A DNA stretch of 64,000 nucleotides from Vibrio tubiashii (lineage in GTDB: Bacteria; Pseudomonadota; Gammaproteobacteria; Enterobacterales; Vibrionaceae): contig JRWQ01000011.1 in the NCBI GenBank assembly GCA_000775715.1, positions 186,001-250,000 on the forward strand, written 5' to 3'. A program made the translations under genes and the position numbers. The notes beneath the pieces were generated by a model. The model was not told the DNA's origin and did no database searches. It was given only the letters and a program-made list of their open reading frames with translations. This document shows positions 19,081 through 28,601 of this stretch, piece after piece (the stretch's first letter is position 1; each line of letters opens with the position of its first letter).

Positions 19081-19103
19081 CAAAAAGGGAGCAAAGCGCT
19101 CCC
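19081..19103 (-). terminator. Rho-independent terminator of pykA
   Basis: On the minus strand GGGAGC (19103-19098), loop GCTTT, GCTCCC (19092-19087) followed by TTTTTG. It begins 25 nt after the pykA stop and nearly touches the converging patatin-like gene. Confidence 0.8.
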
Positions 19104-19127
19104 GTAGAGACAAGGGGGAAGTAAAGG

Positions 19128-20570
19128 TTATGCAGCAAGGATTCTCATACAGTTGGTCGAGCCTATGACATCCATGACATCTCCCTGTGTGATGATCACC
19201 AGATCACCGTCATCGAGTAATCCTTTTTCTTTGAGTGTGGCGACGGCGGCTTGCGCGGTTTGTAACCCTGTATCCGATTTATCATCAAAGTAGACGGGAA
19301 AAACGCCGCGATAGAGCGCTGAGAGGTTCAGTGTGCTTTCGTTACGTGATAGAGCGAAAATAGGTAGCCCAGAGCTCAAACGCGACATCATAAGCGCTGT
19401 ACGGCCCGATTCGGTGAGGGTAACAATACCTTTGATACCGCGCATATGGTTGGCAGCAAACATGGTCGACATAGCAATGGTTTCTTCGCCCGTCTCAAAG
19501 ACAGTGTCCATGCGATATCCTGATCGGTTCACCGCTGACATCTTTTCCGCCCCTAGACAGACGCTTGCCATAGATTGAACCGTTTCTAGTGGGTATTTCC
19601 CTGCGGCAGTCTCTCCTGAAAGCATCACGGCATCCGTGCCATCAAGTACCGCGTTGGCGACGTCCATCACTTCCGCGCGGGTTGGCATTGGATTCTCCAT
19701 CATGGATTCCATCATCTGTGTCGCTGTGATTACGGTTCTATTGAGTTTACGTGCGCGACGAATAAGCTGTTTTTGTACCCCGATCAATTCTGGGTCACCG
19801 ATCTCGACCCCTAAGTCGCCGCGGGCCACCATTACCGCGTCGGAAGCGAGTATGATGTCATCGATATTCTCTTCGCTCGCAACCGTTTCAGCGCGTTCTA
19901 CTTTTGCCACCAATCGTGTTTGTAAACCTGCGTCTGTTGCGAGCCTGCGGGCGTACTTCATGTCTTCGCCGTTGCGTGGAAATGAGACCGCAAGATAGTC
20001 GACGTTGATTTCTGCCGCGAGTTTAATGTCGTTCTTATCTTTATCGGTTAGGGCTTCAGCCGATAGGCCACCGCCTTTTTTATTGATGCCTTTGTTGTTG
20101 GATAGGGGACCGCCGATGATCACTTTGGTTCTTACTTGAGAGTCATTGACACCGATAACTTGTAGCTGTACGCGTCCATCATCAAGTAGCAGGATATCGC
20201 CATTTGAAACATCCTTGGGCAGCGCTTTGTAGTCGAGCCCGACAGCTTCTTTCGTACCTTGGCCTGCTTCAATCTGGTTGTCTAGGGTGAATATATCGTC
20301 AATATTGAGCTGTACCTTGCCCTCTTTGAAAGTCGAGACACGAATTTTCGGTCCTTGGAGATCACCCAGTATCGCCACGTGCGTACCTAATTTTGCGGCA
20401 ATATTTCGAACTCGGGTAGCGCGTTCTCTGTGAGCGTCGGCTGTCCCGTGGGAGAAGTTCATTCTCACTACATTCACGCCGGCTTGTAAAATGGCTTCTA
20501 AAATGCCGGGTTTGTCGGTAGAAGGTCCTAAAGTCGAGACGATCTTTGTTCTTCTTTGGATAGAGGTCAT
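19128..20570 (-). CDS. pykA: Pyruvate kinase II
   Basis: Last step of glycolysis, phosphoenolpyruvate plus ADP to pyruvate plus ATP. The 480 residues match E. coli PykA (480), not PykF, across the protein: [14 protein letters not shown] at the N terminus, [15 protein letters not shown], the active-site block VAKVERAE with its catalytic lysine (about residue 223), and ARGDLGVE. The C-terminal domain is shorter than in PykF-like sequences. In E. coli pykA is near zwf, whereas here it is divergent from mlc, which places glycolysis and the glucose regulator side by side. Confidence 0.95.
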   Translation of the reverse strand: MTSIQRRTKIVSTLGPSTDKPGILEAILQAGVNVVRMNFSHGTADAHRERATRVRNIAAKLGTHVAILGDLQGPKIRVSTFKEGKVQLNIDDIFTLDNQIEAGQGTKEAVGLDYKALPKDVSNGDILLLDDGRVQLQVIGVNDSQVRTKVIIGGPLSNNKGINKKGGGLSAEALTDKDKNDIKLAAEINVDYLAVSFPRNGEDMKYARRLATDAGLQTRLVAKVERAETVASEENIDDIILASDAVMVARGDLGVEIGDPELIGVQKQLIRRARKLNRTVITATQMMESMMENPMPTRAEVMDVANAVLDGTDAVMLSGETAAGKYPLETVQSMASVCLGAEKMSAVNRSGYRMDTVFETGEETIAMSTMFAANHMRGIKGIVTLTESGRTALMMSRLSSGLPIFALSRNESTLNLSALYRGVFPVYFDDKSDTGLQTAQAAVATLKEKGLLDDGDLVIITQGDVMDVIGSTNCMRILAA

Positions 20571-20878
20571 TGGATCTCCTTGATAATAAGTGCCGCTGCG
20601 ATCGCGGTTGTTGGCTGCTCGCTATAAGTATATACAGGCTTTGCACTAGCGTAGGGAATTTGAAGAGATTAGTGCGTATCAGTTCGAAAAGAGGATTAAA
20701 GACATATTTATTAGCGCAAAAAAACAGGTTTGGATTTTTATTTATTCGTCCACTATATGATTAGGTACACAAACAAAGATGTTTATACGTGACACTTGTC
20801 ACGGCAATCTATCAAAGCCCTTCACAATTACTTCGCAAAGTAAAAAAATTACCATGTTATTGATATTCGGAGTACTCC
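20571..20878. other. pykA-mlc divergent intergenic region
   Basis: 308 bp with no gene. It must contain the promoters of both divergent genes. The only clear sequence signal is the perfect dyad at 20788-20803, listed separately. The rest is AT-rich, and short frames through it have no ribosome-binding site. Confidence 0.7.
20788..20803. promoter_or_regulatory. Perfect 16-bp dyad, CRP-like site upstream of mlc
   Basis: CGTGA-CACTTG-TCACG, fully symmetric, fits the GTGA-N6-TCAC core of the CRP consensus with C/G in place of the outer T/A. It lies 75 nt before the mlc start. E. coli mlc is known to be CRP-controlled, so a CRP site here is plausible; another palindrome-binding regulator cannot be excluded. 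Confidence 0.5.
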
Positions 20879-22096
20879 ATGTACATGGCTCAACCTGGCC
20901 ATATTGATCATATCAAGCAGGTCAACGCTGGCCGAGTATATAAGCTCATTGATCAAAAAGGCCCAATTTCTCGGATTGACCTCTCGAAGCAGAGTGAGCT
21001 TGCTCCGGCAAGTATTACCAAAATTACCCGAGAGCTTATTGAGGCCCACCTAATTCATGAAACGACCGTTCAGGAAGCGACCAGCCGTGGCCGTCCTGCT
21101 GTTGGATTGCAAGTGAATAACGAGGGTTGGCAGTTTTTGTCAATGCGCCTTGGACGTGGATACCTAACTATTGCACTGCACGAGTTAGGTGGAGATGTAC
21201 TGATCGATACCAAGATCGATATTCATGAAGTTGACCAAGACGACGTGCTCGCCCGTTTACTGCATGAAATTGATGAATTCTTCCAAACCTACTCTGAACA
21301 GCTCGATCGTGTGACCAGTATCGCACTGACTCTACCAGGTTTAGTAAATTCTGAAAGTGGCGTGGTGCTGCAAATGCCACACTACAATGTTGAGAATTTG
21401 CCGCTCGGCCCAGAAATCTACAAAGCCACTGGGCTTCCCGTGTTCATCGCCAATGATACTCGCGCCTGGGCTTTAGCTGAGCGTTTGTTTGGTCATTCGC
21501 AAGAGAACGAAAACTCGGTATTGATCTCCATTCATCATGGCTTGGGGGCGGGTATCATTCTTGATGGCCGCGTGTTACAAGGTCGTCACGGCAACATTGG
21601 TGAACTTGGCCATATCCAAATTGACCCTAATGGTAAGCAGTGCCACTGCGGCAATTATGGCTGTTTAGAAACCGTTGCCAGTTCGCAAGCGATTAGGAAT
21701 GAAGTCGCAGAGCGTATTGCTCAAGGTGAGCCATCATCTTTGATTGAGATTGAAGAGATTTCAGTAGAAGATATCTGTGAAGCAGCGGCGAATGGCGATC
21801 CGTTAGCGGTAGACGTGATCGAAAAATTGGGTCGCTATCTTGGATCAGCTATCGCGATTGTGATTAACCTCTTCAACCCTGAAAAGGTGCTTATCGGTGG
21901 CGCGATTAACCAAGCTAAAGATGTGCTTTATCCTGCTATCCAAACCTGTATTGAAGAGCAGTGTTTGCCTGTTTATCATCAAGACTTAGAGTTGGTTGAG
22001 TCGCGTTTTTATAAGCAAGCCACCATGCCCGGCGCTGCATTAATTAAACAAGCTTTGTACGATGGGCTACTTTTAATGAAAGTGATTGAAGGATAG
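20879..22096 (+). CDS. mlc: Glucose-responsive repressor Mlc (ROK family)
   Basis: Repressor of glucose PTS genes, released from DNA when it is sequestered by dephosphorylated EIIB of PtsG. The 405-residue protein has an N-terminal winged helix (GPISRIDLSKQSELAPASITKITREL, residues about 29-54 in part), the SRGRPAVGL linker and a ROK sugar-kinase-like domain with the zinc motif CHCGNYGC near residue 256. The QPGHIDHIKQ.NAG start matches E. coli Mlc rather than NagC. GGAG at 20869-20872 favours ATG 20879. Its presumed targets ptsG and pts genes include one only 4 kb away. Confidence 0.93.
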   Translation: MYMAQPGHIDHIKQVNAGRVYKLIDQKGPISRIDLSKQSELAPASITKITRELIEAHLIHETTVQEATSRGRPAVGLQVNNEGWQFLSMRLGRGYLTIALHELGGDVLIDTKIDIHEVDQDDVLARLLHEIDEFFQTYSEQLDRVTSIALTLPGLVNSESGVVLQMPHYNVENLPLGPEIYKATGLPVFIANDTRAWALAERLFGHSQENENSVLISIHHGLGAGIILDGRVLQGRHGNIGELGHIQIDPNGKQCHCGNYGCLETVASSQAIRNEVAERIAQGEPSSLIEIEEISVEDICEAAANGDPLAVDVIEKLGRYLGSAIAIVINLFNPEKVLIGGAINQAKDVLYPAIQTCIEEQCLPVYHQDLELVESRFYKQATMPGAALIKQALYDGLLLMKVIEG

Positions 22097-22135
22097 TGAG
22101 TTTTGTGAGCAAGCGCTCTACTTTATCTTTTGCAT

Positions 22136-22178
22136 AAACCCATATAATCGTGAATGTTATATGGGTTTATTTTTATCT
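22136..22178 (+). terminator. Rho-independent terminator after mlc
   Basis: A 12-bp perfect stem AAACCCATATAA/TTATATGGGTTT (22136-22147/22157-22168) with a 9-nt loop, followed by ATTTTTAT. It sits between mlc and cheV. Confidence 0.75.
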
Positions 22179-22229
22179 TAGCCACGCAATAGGCTATTTT
22201 TGTTATACACACATTGGTTGGGAAGCAGT

Positions 22230-23177
22230 ATGTCTGGAGTATTAAATACCGTCGATCAGCGAACAAACCTAGTTGGTGAAAACCGCTTGGAGTTGTTGTT
22301 GTTTAGTTTGAATAGCCGACAGGTCTTCGCTATCAATGTTTTTAAAGTACGTGAAGTGATCAAAGTGCCACCGCTAACTAAGATGCCGGGCTCGCACTAT
22401 CATATTACGGGTGTAGCGTCGTTGCGCGGCGTTTCTGTCCCGGTGATTGACCTTCGAGCGGCCATTGGTTTTCCACCATCTCGCCTCGAAAACCAAGAAG
22501 AGAATCTGATCATTACCGAGTACAACCGTACAGTGCAAGGGTTCTTAGTTGGTCAGGTTCGTAACATCGTTAATACAGCATGGACTGAGATTCAGCCGCC
22601 ACCTAAAACGGCGGGCCGTGCTAACTATTTGACGGCCATTACCCAGATTAAAGATGGCGATGGGACTGAAATTGTTGAGATTATTGATGTAGAAAAGGTA
22701 TTGGCGCAAATCATCGATTACGATATCTCTATCTCGGAAGGGGTGTTAGATCAAGAGCTGGTTAATCAAATGGTCGGCCGAAACGTATTGATTGTCGATG
22801 ACTCGTCTACTGCCCGGGCTCAGGTTAAAGGCACGCTGTCACAACTAGGTCTGAACATTATCGAGTGTCGTGATGGTCTCGAAGCGCTTAACTTGCTTAA
22901 GTCTTGGTGTGACGAAGGTAAGAATGTTGTCGAAGAGCTATTGATGATGATTACTGACGCAGAAATGCCGGAAATGGATGGCTATAAGCTTACTCATGAA
23001 GTTCGCTCTGATCCGCGAATGAAAGATCTATTTATTACCTTGAATACCTCTTTGAGTGGCAGCTTCAATGATGCCATGGTGGAAAAAGTTGGCTGTGATC
23101 GCTTTATCTCTAAGTTCCAACCTGATCTCTTGGTTCAAGTAGCGCAAGACCGACTAAGGGATGTTCTCGACAAGTAA
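22230..23177 (+). CDS. cheV: Chemotaxis coupling protein CheV
   Basis: Couples chemoreceptors to CheA and is itself a response regulator, probably for adaptation. A CheW domain (about residues 17-165) is followed by a receiver domain (185-310) with the acidic pair Asp190-Asp191 (LIVDDSS), phospho-acceptor Asp243 (ITDAEMPEMDG) and the FISK lysine near the C terminus. I chose ATG 22230 (MSGVLNTVDQRTNLVGENRL), which matches CheV proteins; the in-frame TTG at 22200 would add ten unconserved residues. GGAAG precedes it. Isolated from other chemotaxis genes. Confidence 0.92.
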   Translation: MSGVLNTVDQRTNLVGENRLELLLFSLNSRQVFAINVFKVREVIKVPPLTKMPGSHYHITGVASLRGVSVPVIDLRAAIGFPPSRLENQEENLIITEYNRTVQGFLVGQVRNIVNTAWTEIQPPPKTAGRANYLTAITQIKDGDGTEIVEIIDVEKVLAQIIDYDISISEGVLDQELVNQMVGRNVLIVDDSSTARAQVKGTLSQLGLNIIECRDGLEALNLLKSWCDEGKNVVEELLMMITDAEMPEMDGYKLTHEVRSDPRMKDLFITLNTSLSGSFNDAMVEKVGCDRFISKFQPDLLVQVAQDRLRDVLDK

Positions 23178-23199
23178 TACTTGTGAACACAATTCAAAT

Positions 23200-23228
23200 G
23201 GGGAGTATCGACTCCCTTTCTCGTTTCT
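23200..23228 (+). terminator. Rho-independent terminator after cheV
   Basis: GGGAGT (23201-23206), loop ATCG, ACTCCC (23211-23216), then TTTCTCGTTTCT. It separates cheV from the converging dnaE2 gene. Confidence 0.65.
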
Positions 23229-23281
23229 AGTGTTGTCTCAACGAGAGTAAATATCTGAGCACCGACTTATCCCAATTGGTA

Positions 23282-26200
23282 TTAATGAAAATCTCTGGAT
23301 TTACTGCTTAGCCCCTGTAGTTTGTCTGTCATATCAATCAGCTTACCTGCAATTACATGATGCACTTCGCCCTCTTTTTCTAAAATCCCTTTTACTTGTA
23401 GGATCTTAGCCGTTAGATAAGCCTGTTTTTGAGCTCTTGCGGTGGCTTTCCACACCACGACATTGATGTTGCCAGTGTCATCTTCCAGCGTAAAAAATGT
23501 CACACCAGCAGCCGTACCCGGCGCCTGTTTCCCCGTAACAACGCCAGTTATCGTGACCAGTGATTGGTGCGCTTTGTGGGGTAAATCTCGCATGCGGGTA
23601 AACCGGCCAAGTTCACCAGCATCGTCCAATAGGGTTATTGGGTGCTTGGCGAGAGATAGGCCAGTGGCGGCGTAATCCTCAAGGAGTGTTTGGCTCTCTG
23701 AGGGAGTGTTAATCGTAGCGCATTCCGTCTCTTCGACATTCTGGAACAGAGGCAGATCGGATAAAGAGTCCATCATAGTCCAACGGGTTTGATAGCGGTT
23801 GTTACTTAGCGTATGCATCGCATTGGCTGAGGCAAGCACCTCAATATCACGTTTAGATAAACCAATATGTTTGATCTGGCCTGAATGGGTAAATTGCCCT
23901 TTGGCTCTTGCCTTGAGCAGTTGTGTTGCACTTTGCAGACTTAAGCCTTTGACTTGTCTTAAACCTAACTGGATTGCGAGTCTATCCTGATAGGGGACGA
24001 CTTGGTGGTCGTAGTCTGATGCGTTGACACAAACTGGCAGTACGGTGACCTTATGACGCCTTGCATCTTGCACCAACTGTGAGGCACTGTAGAAGCCCAT
24101 AGGCAGGCTATTGAGCAGTGAAGTATAGAAGGCTTGTGGATAGTAGTGTTTTAACCATGCCGAACAATAGGCCAGTACTGCGAACGATGCGGAGTGACTC
24201 TCTGGAAAGCCGTATTCACCAAAGCCTAAGATCTGGTCAAAGATGCGCTCAGCGAACTCTAGTTCATAGCCACGACTGAGCATGCCATCAATGAGTTTGG
24301 TTTTGAATTTGACTAAATCGCCACTCTTTTTCCATGCTGCCATGGCTCGGCGCAGTTGATCTGCTTCACCGCCGCTAAATCCAGCCGCAACCATAGCGAT
24401 CTTGATTACTTGCTCTTGGAAGATAGGCACACCAAGAGTGCGCTCTAATACACCGCGCACATCTTCGGAAGGGTACTCGACTTTCTCCTCGCCATTTCTG
24501 CGCTTGAGAAACGGGTGGACCATATCGCCCTGTATTGGCCCAGGGCGAACGATGGCAATTTGAATCACTAAGTCATAGTAAGTCGCAGGCTTTAAGCGTG
24601 GTAGCATGCTCATTTGCGCGCGTGACTCGATTTGGAACACACCTATGGTATCGGCGCGCTGGATCATCTTGTACACCTGAGGGTCATCTTGGCGACGGGT
24701 GATATCAGCAATGGTGAGCTTTTGACTATGTAAACGCTCAACTAGGTCAAAGCATTTGCGAATTGCTGTGAGCATACCCAAAGCCAAAACATCAACTTTT
24801 AGCAGTTTGAGAGACTCAAGATCGTCTTTATCCCACTGAATCACAGTGCGGTCGGGCATTGAGGCGTTCTCTACAGGCACGAGCTCATATAAAGGGCCGG
24901 AGGCAATAATAAACCCACCCACATGTTGAGAGAGGTGACGAGGGAAACCAAGGATCTCGTTGACCAAGTTAATAAACTGCTCACCTTTGAGGGAGTCAGG
25001 CTCTAAGCCCAGTTCAACAATTTGAGCTTGCCAGCCTAACGCGCGATCGCGGCGATTGACGTTCTTAATAAAGTAGTCGAGCTGGCTCTCTTCAATGCCT
25101 AACGCTTTACCCACATCACGCACTGCACTTTTAAAACGGTACGAAATGACGGTTGCGGCCAAGGCAGCACGTTCTCGACCATATTTTTGGTAGATGTATT
25201 GGATGACCTCTTCGCGTCGCTCGTGCTCGAAATCCACATCAATATCAGGCGGCTCATCTCGCTCGGCACTGATAAATCGCTCAAACAGCACTGAGATTTG
25301 GCGTGGGTCAACAGAGGTAATTTCAAGGCAGTAACAAACCACGGAGTTTGCTGCGGAGCCTCGCCCTTGATAGAGAATACGGTTACGTTTCGCGAACATC
25401 ACAATGTCATGGATGGTGAGAAAGTAAAACGGATAGTTGAGCTGTTCAATCAGGCTAAGCTCTTTATCGATCGTGGCCTGAATGTCTGTAGGTACGCCTT
25501 CAGGAAAGCGCAGTTTCTTTCCGTATTCAACTAAGGCAGTGAGGTAAGTCATGGGTGTGTAGCCGTCAGGGACTAGTTCACTCGGGTATTCGTATTGAAG
25601 TTGGCTTAAGCAGAACTCGCAGCGCTGAGCAATGGCGACACTCTCTTGTAGCCACTCTGGTTTGAACAGTTTGGCGAGTTTTTCTTGGCTGCGTAAGCTC
25701 CTTTCACTATTGGTGAGTAAATGCTCACCTAATTGGTTAACGCTACATCCGTGTTGAATCGCGGTTAGAGTGTGTTGCAAAGGGAGCCGGGTAGCGGTGT
25801 GCATGAGTACGCCACCGCAAGCGGTAATCGGTAAATGTATCTCTTGCGCAAGTTGCTCACAGTGAGCAAGGTACTGTTTGTCGTCAGACTTAAGGTGACG
25901 CTGAATACCAATCCACAGACGACTTCTATGGTGCTGAGCCAGCCAATTCCCCCACTGATGGTCACTGGAACTATGGCTAGGTAACCAGATAATCAGGCAA
26001 CGCTTAGCGGACATTAAATCCCACTCAGAGAGTTGATAGTGACCTTTTTCTGAGCGCCTGCGCGCATTAGTGATGATACGGCACAGTTCACCATAGGCTT
26101 CTCGATTCGGGCACAGCAGTACGACCTGACACTCTTGGTTAAGCCAGAACATGCTGCCTACAATAAGGTTGGTATTAAGTTGGTGTTTTTGGCTTGCTGT

Positions 26201-26353
26201 GTAAGCACGTACTACGCCTGCAACTGAACACTCATCAGTGATCGCTAAAGCGTTGTAACGGAGGAAATCCGCTTGCAGTATCAGTTCTTCTGCATGGGAG
26301 GCTCCGGTGAGAAAAGAGAAATTGGTTTGGCAATATAGTTCGGCATAAGGCAT
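23282..26353 (-). CDS. dnaE2: Error-prone DNA polymerase DnaE2 (ImuC)
   Basis: Alpha-type C-family polymerase of the SOS mutasome, which copies damaged DNA with ImuA and ImuB. The 1023-residue protein has an N-terminal PHP domain (AELYCQTNFSFLTGASHAEE in part), palm motifs with the catalytic PDIDVDF (about residue 370) and GRGSAANS, a helix-hairpin-helix region, and a C-terminal OB fold (ITGVVTGKQ). It is shorter than the replicative DnaE (about 1160), as expected for DnaE2. Third gene of the imuA-imuB-dnaE2 operon, 15 nt after imuB, so induced by DNA damage through the upstream LexA box. Confidence 0.94.
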   Translation of the reverse strand: MPYAELYCQTNFSFLTGASHAEELILQADFLRYNALAITDECSVAGVVRAYTASQKHQLNTNLIVGSMFWLNQECQVVLLCPNREAYGELCRIITNARRRSEKGHYQLSEWDLMSAKRCLIIWLPSHSSSDHQWGNWLAQHHRSRLWIGIQRHLKSDDKQYLAHCEQLAQEIHLPITACGGVLMHTATRLPLQHTLTAIQHGCSVNQLGEHLLTNSERSLRSQEKLAKLFKPEWLQESVAIAQRCEFCLSQLQYEYPSELVPDGYTPMTYLTALVEYGKKLRFPEGVPTDIQATIDKELSLIEQLNYPFYFLTIHDIVMFAKRNRILYQGRGSAANSVVCYCLEITSVDPRQISVLFERFISAERDEPPDIDVDFEHERREEVIQYIYQKYGRERAALAATVISYRFKSAVRDVGKALGIEESQLDYFIKNVNRRDRALGWQAQIVELGLEPDSLKGEQFINLVNEILGFPRHLSQHVGGFIIASGPLYELVPVENASMPDRTVIQWDKDDLESLKLLKVDVLALGMLTAIRKCFDLVERLHSQKLTIADITRRQDDPQVYKMIQRADTIGVFQIESRAQMSMLPRLKPATYYDLVIQIAIVRPGPIQGDMVHPFLKRRNGEEKVEYPSEDVRGVLERTLGVPIFQEQVIKIAMVAAGFSGGEADQLRRAMAAWKKSGDLVKFKTKLIDGMLSRGYELEFAERIFDQILGFGEYGFPESHSASFAVLAYCSAWLKHYYPQAFYTSLLNSLPMGFYSASQLVQDARRHKVTVLPVCVNASDYDHQVVPYQDRLAIQLGLRQVKGLSLQSATQLLKARAKGQFTHSGQIKHIGLSKRDIEVLASANAMHTLSNNRYQTRWTMMDSLSDLPLFQNVEETECATINTPSESQTLLEDYAATGLSLAKHPITLLDDAGELGRFTRMRDLPHKAHQSLVTITGVVTGKQAPGTAAGVTFFTLEDDTGNINVVVWKATARAQKQAYLTAKILQVKGILEKEGEVHHVIAGKLIDMTDKLQGLSSKSRDFH

Positions 26354-26368
26354 GACATTGGCTCCCGA

Positions 26369-27769
26369 TTAGCAAAATAGGCCATGGATGAACCAATGTT
26401 TATCTTGGTTGCGAAACACCCATAGCCAGCGGCCTTGGTCGCTACGCGCAACAAAGTAATCCCGAGTCATATCATCACCGTCCCACCATCCGGTAACCAA
26501 GCGTTCAGGCCCTTGGATGATGGAGACTTGTTCTTGTAAAGGCTCTGGCGTAGGTAGCAGGATATTGGGTCGCAACCTATTGCTCGCGACTTTGTGCGGG
26601 ATGGGTAAGCTTGGGTCACACAGAAAGGTGGCTTTTTCTGGGCGAGGGTCATGGCTGTGAGCCACTTTTCTTACCTTGTCTTTGCCCAGTTTAGCTTGCA
26701 GTAAGCCAATTAACTCCAGTTCGGTTTGCTCGCCTTGAAAGCCTTTGAACAGGTCGGCGCTGGTGGATTCAAGCTCACCGCTACGAATTAAACGCAGTGT
26801 CAGCCCTTGTACTGGGGCTGCAAGTTTTAACGACTCCATAGTCAACTGGCACAATGTCATCCAACGCGTGGCAAGGTAATCACCACTGGCTGAGTAAAAT
26901 TGTACCGAGGCATCATCTCTATCGCGCTGGTGTAAGAGCAACTCTAACTCATAGCCGACTTGGTTACGTAGAGTAAGAAACCATTCAAGTTTATTGAGCA
27001 GTATGCCAAGTGGTTTCTCTAACCACTGAATATTCTCGATGTCGAATAGCAGTTCTTGGTAGCTTTCGAACTGTTCCGGTGGGTGATAGAAGTCGATTGG
27101 GTGCTTAAATTGTCCCATCAACTTGCCGACATAGTTGACCAGATCAATATCAAAACGACGAGCGAGTTCCTTCATTGGAATATCAAGCAGATCGTTGAGG
27201 GTCGTTATGCCAACTCGTTGTAGTTTCTCGACCACCTTGCTGTTGAGTTCCGTCGCGATGAGAGGAAAGGGTTTGATAGCCTTGATAAGCCGTTCTTTAT
27301 CCAATGTGAGTAGAGCAGCGTTCGATTTCGCTAGGACAATGGCAGAAAACGGTGAGAAGCCGACAGAGTAGTAATAGCTGAGTTGTAACTGCTCTAAATG
27401 CTCCGAGATACGCTGCCAATATGGCGTTAGACCACCGTAGAGAGAGAGCATATTGGTGACTTTGAGTAAGATACCTTGTGGTGGAAACAGGCAAATATCT
27501 GAGGTGACCATATACAGCCATTGGGCAATATCGAGTAGGGTTTGCTGCTCTATTTTCTCATCATAAGGGTGAACTTGCAGTTGGTGACACATAGCACTGG
27601 CACTGCCTAATCCCATACCCACTTGGACACCTTGCTCATGTGCAATATCGTTACACTGGACAACCTTAAACCGCTTCGATTCGACGATCGCGAGTGGTAG
27701 AGAGGCTTGCTCTGCAAAAAGAGCATCTAGCTGTAGTGTCGGAAAATGTAGGTAGATCCAGCTCTGCAT
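26369..27769 (-). CDS. imuB: Y-family polymerase-like protein ImuB
   Basis: Catalytically inactive Y-family homologue that bridges DnaE2, ImuA and the sliding clamp. I start it at ATG 27769 (MQSWIYLHFPTLQLDALF), 2 nt after the imuA stop; the longer in-frame extension overlaps imuA and is not conserved-looking. The first catalytic aspartate position of Y-family enzymes is replaced (IYLHFPTLQ), and the usual D-E pair of the palm is missing (ILLKVTNMLSLYGG), as in known ImuB. Little-finger-like and C-terminal regions follow; 466 residues, normal size. A clamp-binding motif was not pinned down. Confidence 0.92.
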   Translation of the reverse strand: MQSWIYLHFPTLQLDALFAEQASLPLAIVESKRFKVVQCNDIAHEQGVQVGMGLGSASAMCHQLQVHPYDEKIEQQTLLDIAQWLYMVTSDICLFPPQGILLKVTNMLSLYGGLTPYWQRISEHLEQLQLSYYYSVGFSPFSAIVLAKSNAALLTLDKERLIKAIKPFPLIATELNSKVVEKLQRVGITTLNDLLDIPMKELARRFDIDLVNYVGKLMGQFKHPIDFYHPPEQFESYQELLFDIENIQWLEKPLGILLNKLEWFLTLRNQVGYELELLLHQRDRDDASVQFYSASGDYLATRWMTLCQLTMESLKLAAPVQGLTLRLIRSGELESTSADLFKGFQGEQTELELIGLLQAKLGKDKVRKVAHSHDPRPEKATFLCDPSLPIPHKVASNRLRPNILLPTPEPLQEQVSIIQGPERLVTGWWDGDDMTRDYFVARSDQGRWLWVFRNQDKHWFIHGLFC

Positions 27770-27771
27770 AG

Positions 27772-28449
27772 CTAGCCTTGCTGGCGAAGTGGGAAAGGGA
27801 TAACCACTGGTGGTTTCGGCTGAATGGTCAAACTTGGCCAAGTTGCACTCATATCAATAACAAAGCTACCCTGAGGCCAACCGCCTTTACGTTTAGTAAT
27901 GCTAATTTCAACGCCTAAAGCGTGTGGAAGAAGTGTCATGCTTAAACTGACAGGTAGTGAGAACAAGCATTTTTTGCTGGTCTTAAAGATGAAATGCAGA
28001 CAGTTTCCGTGCTCACTGGCGACTTGTAAACGCCTTGCTTGATGCACTTCTAATTTAGGGTGCCAGAGCAAAACGTTACTGCATGCACCGCTACGTAAAC
28101 ACTGTTCGGCCGCCCATAGCGCTTCTTTATCATTTTGTGGGTAGATCAGCAGGACTTTATTGTTATCTAAACCTTCATTGTTAAGCTGTTCTGCACATAG
28201 GTAACCCGGAGGTTGAATGAAAACAGACAACCGCTCTTGGCTGGTATTTTTAAGGTGTGGCAGCAGTAGACGCAGTTCACCAATACTCGATGCGCCTTGC
28301 AGTTCAACAACCCCATGTTTAGGAAAGCCACCTTCAAGTTTTTGATCGAGAAGATCATGCCCTGTCGAGTAGTAATCATTATTCTCTGGAGCTTGAGAAC
28401 CAGACCAAAGCCATTGTTTTTGCTTAAGATGTTCGATTAATTCATACAT
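27772..28449 (-). CDS. imuA: SOS mutasome protein ImuA
   Basis: First gene of the cassette. ImuA is a RecA/SulA-like protein that joins ImuB and DnaE2 and affects RecA. The 225-residue product has a RecA-like core (STGHDLLDQKLEGGFPKHGVVELQG) but no Walker A lysine (GASSIGELRLLL), so it should not bind ATP in the RecA manner. A proline-rich C terminus (QPKPPVVIPFPLR) follows. The LexA box ends 11 nt before the ATG at 28449, so the whole operon should be LexA-repressed. Confidence 0.92.
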   Translation of the reverse strand: MYELIEHLKQKQWLWSGSQAPENNDYYSTGHDLLDQKLEGGFPKHGVVELQGASSIGELRLLLPHLKNTSQERLSVFIQPPGYLCAEQLNNEGLDNNKVLLIYPQNDKEALWAAEQCLRSGACSNVLLWHPKLEVHQARRLQVASEHGNCLHFIFKTSKKCLFSLPVSLSMTLLPHALGVEISITKRKGGWPQGSFVIDMSATWPSLTIQPKPPVVIPFPLRQQG

Positions 28450-28459
28450 AACAAAATAC

Positions 28460-28475
28460 CTGTATATATATACAG
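28460..28475. promoter_or_regulatory. LexA box (SOS operator) of imuA-imuB-dnaE2
   Basis: CTGT-ATATATAT-ACAG, a perfect match to the gamma-proteobacterial SOS consensus, with flanking A/T bases. It lies 11 bp upstream of the imuA start, where repressor would block transcription or overlap the promoter. Confidence 0.92.
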
Positions 28476-28522
28476 TATAAATTATTATTAATTATCGGCA
28501 AGGGGATGAATGATCGAATGGA

Positions 28523-28565
28523 TAAAAAAACGCCTTGTGTCTCTATTTTAAAAACACAAGGCGTT
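28523..28565 (-). terminator. Rho-independent terminator of yciK
   Basis: Perfect 12-bp stem (28565-28554/28540-28529, AACGCCTTGTGT type) with a 13-nt loop, followed on the minus strand by TTTTTTTATC. It isolates yciK from the SOS cassette. Confidence 0.88.
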
Positions 28566-28601
28566 GAATTGTATCTGGCTTTTGGAGTTTGATCTCCGGC
28601 T

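Noticed and set aside
20362..20646. Minus-strand 94-codon frame overlapping the 5' end of pykA
   Set aside because: It is out of frame with pykA on the same strand and lacks any conserved pattern.
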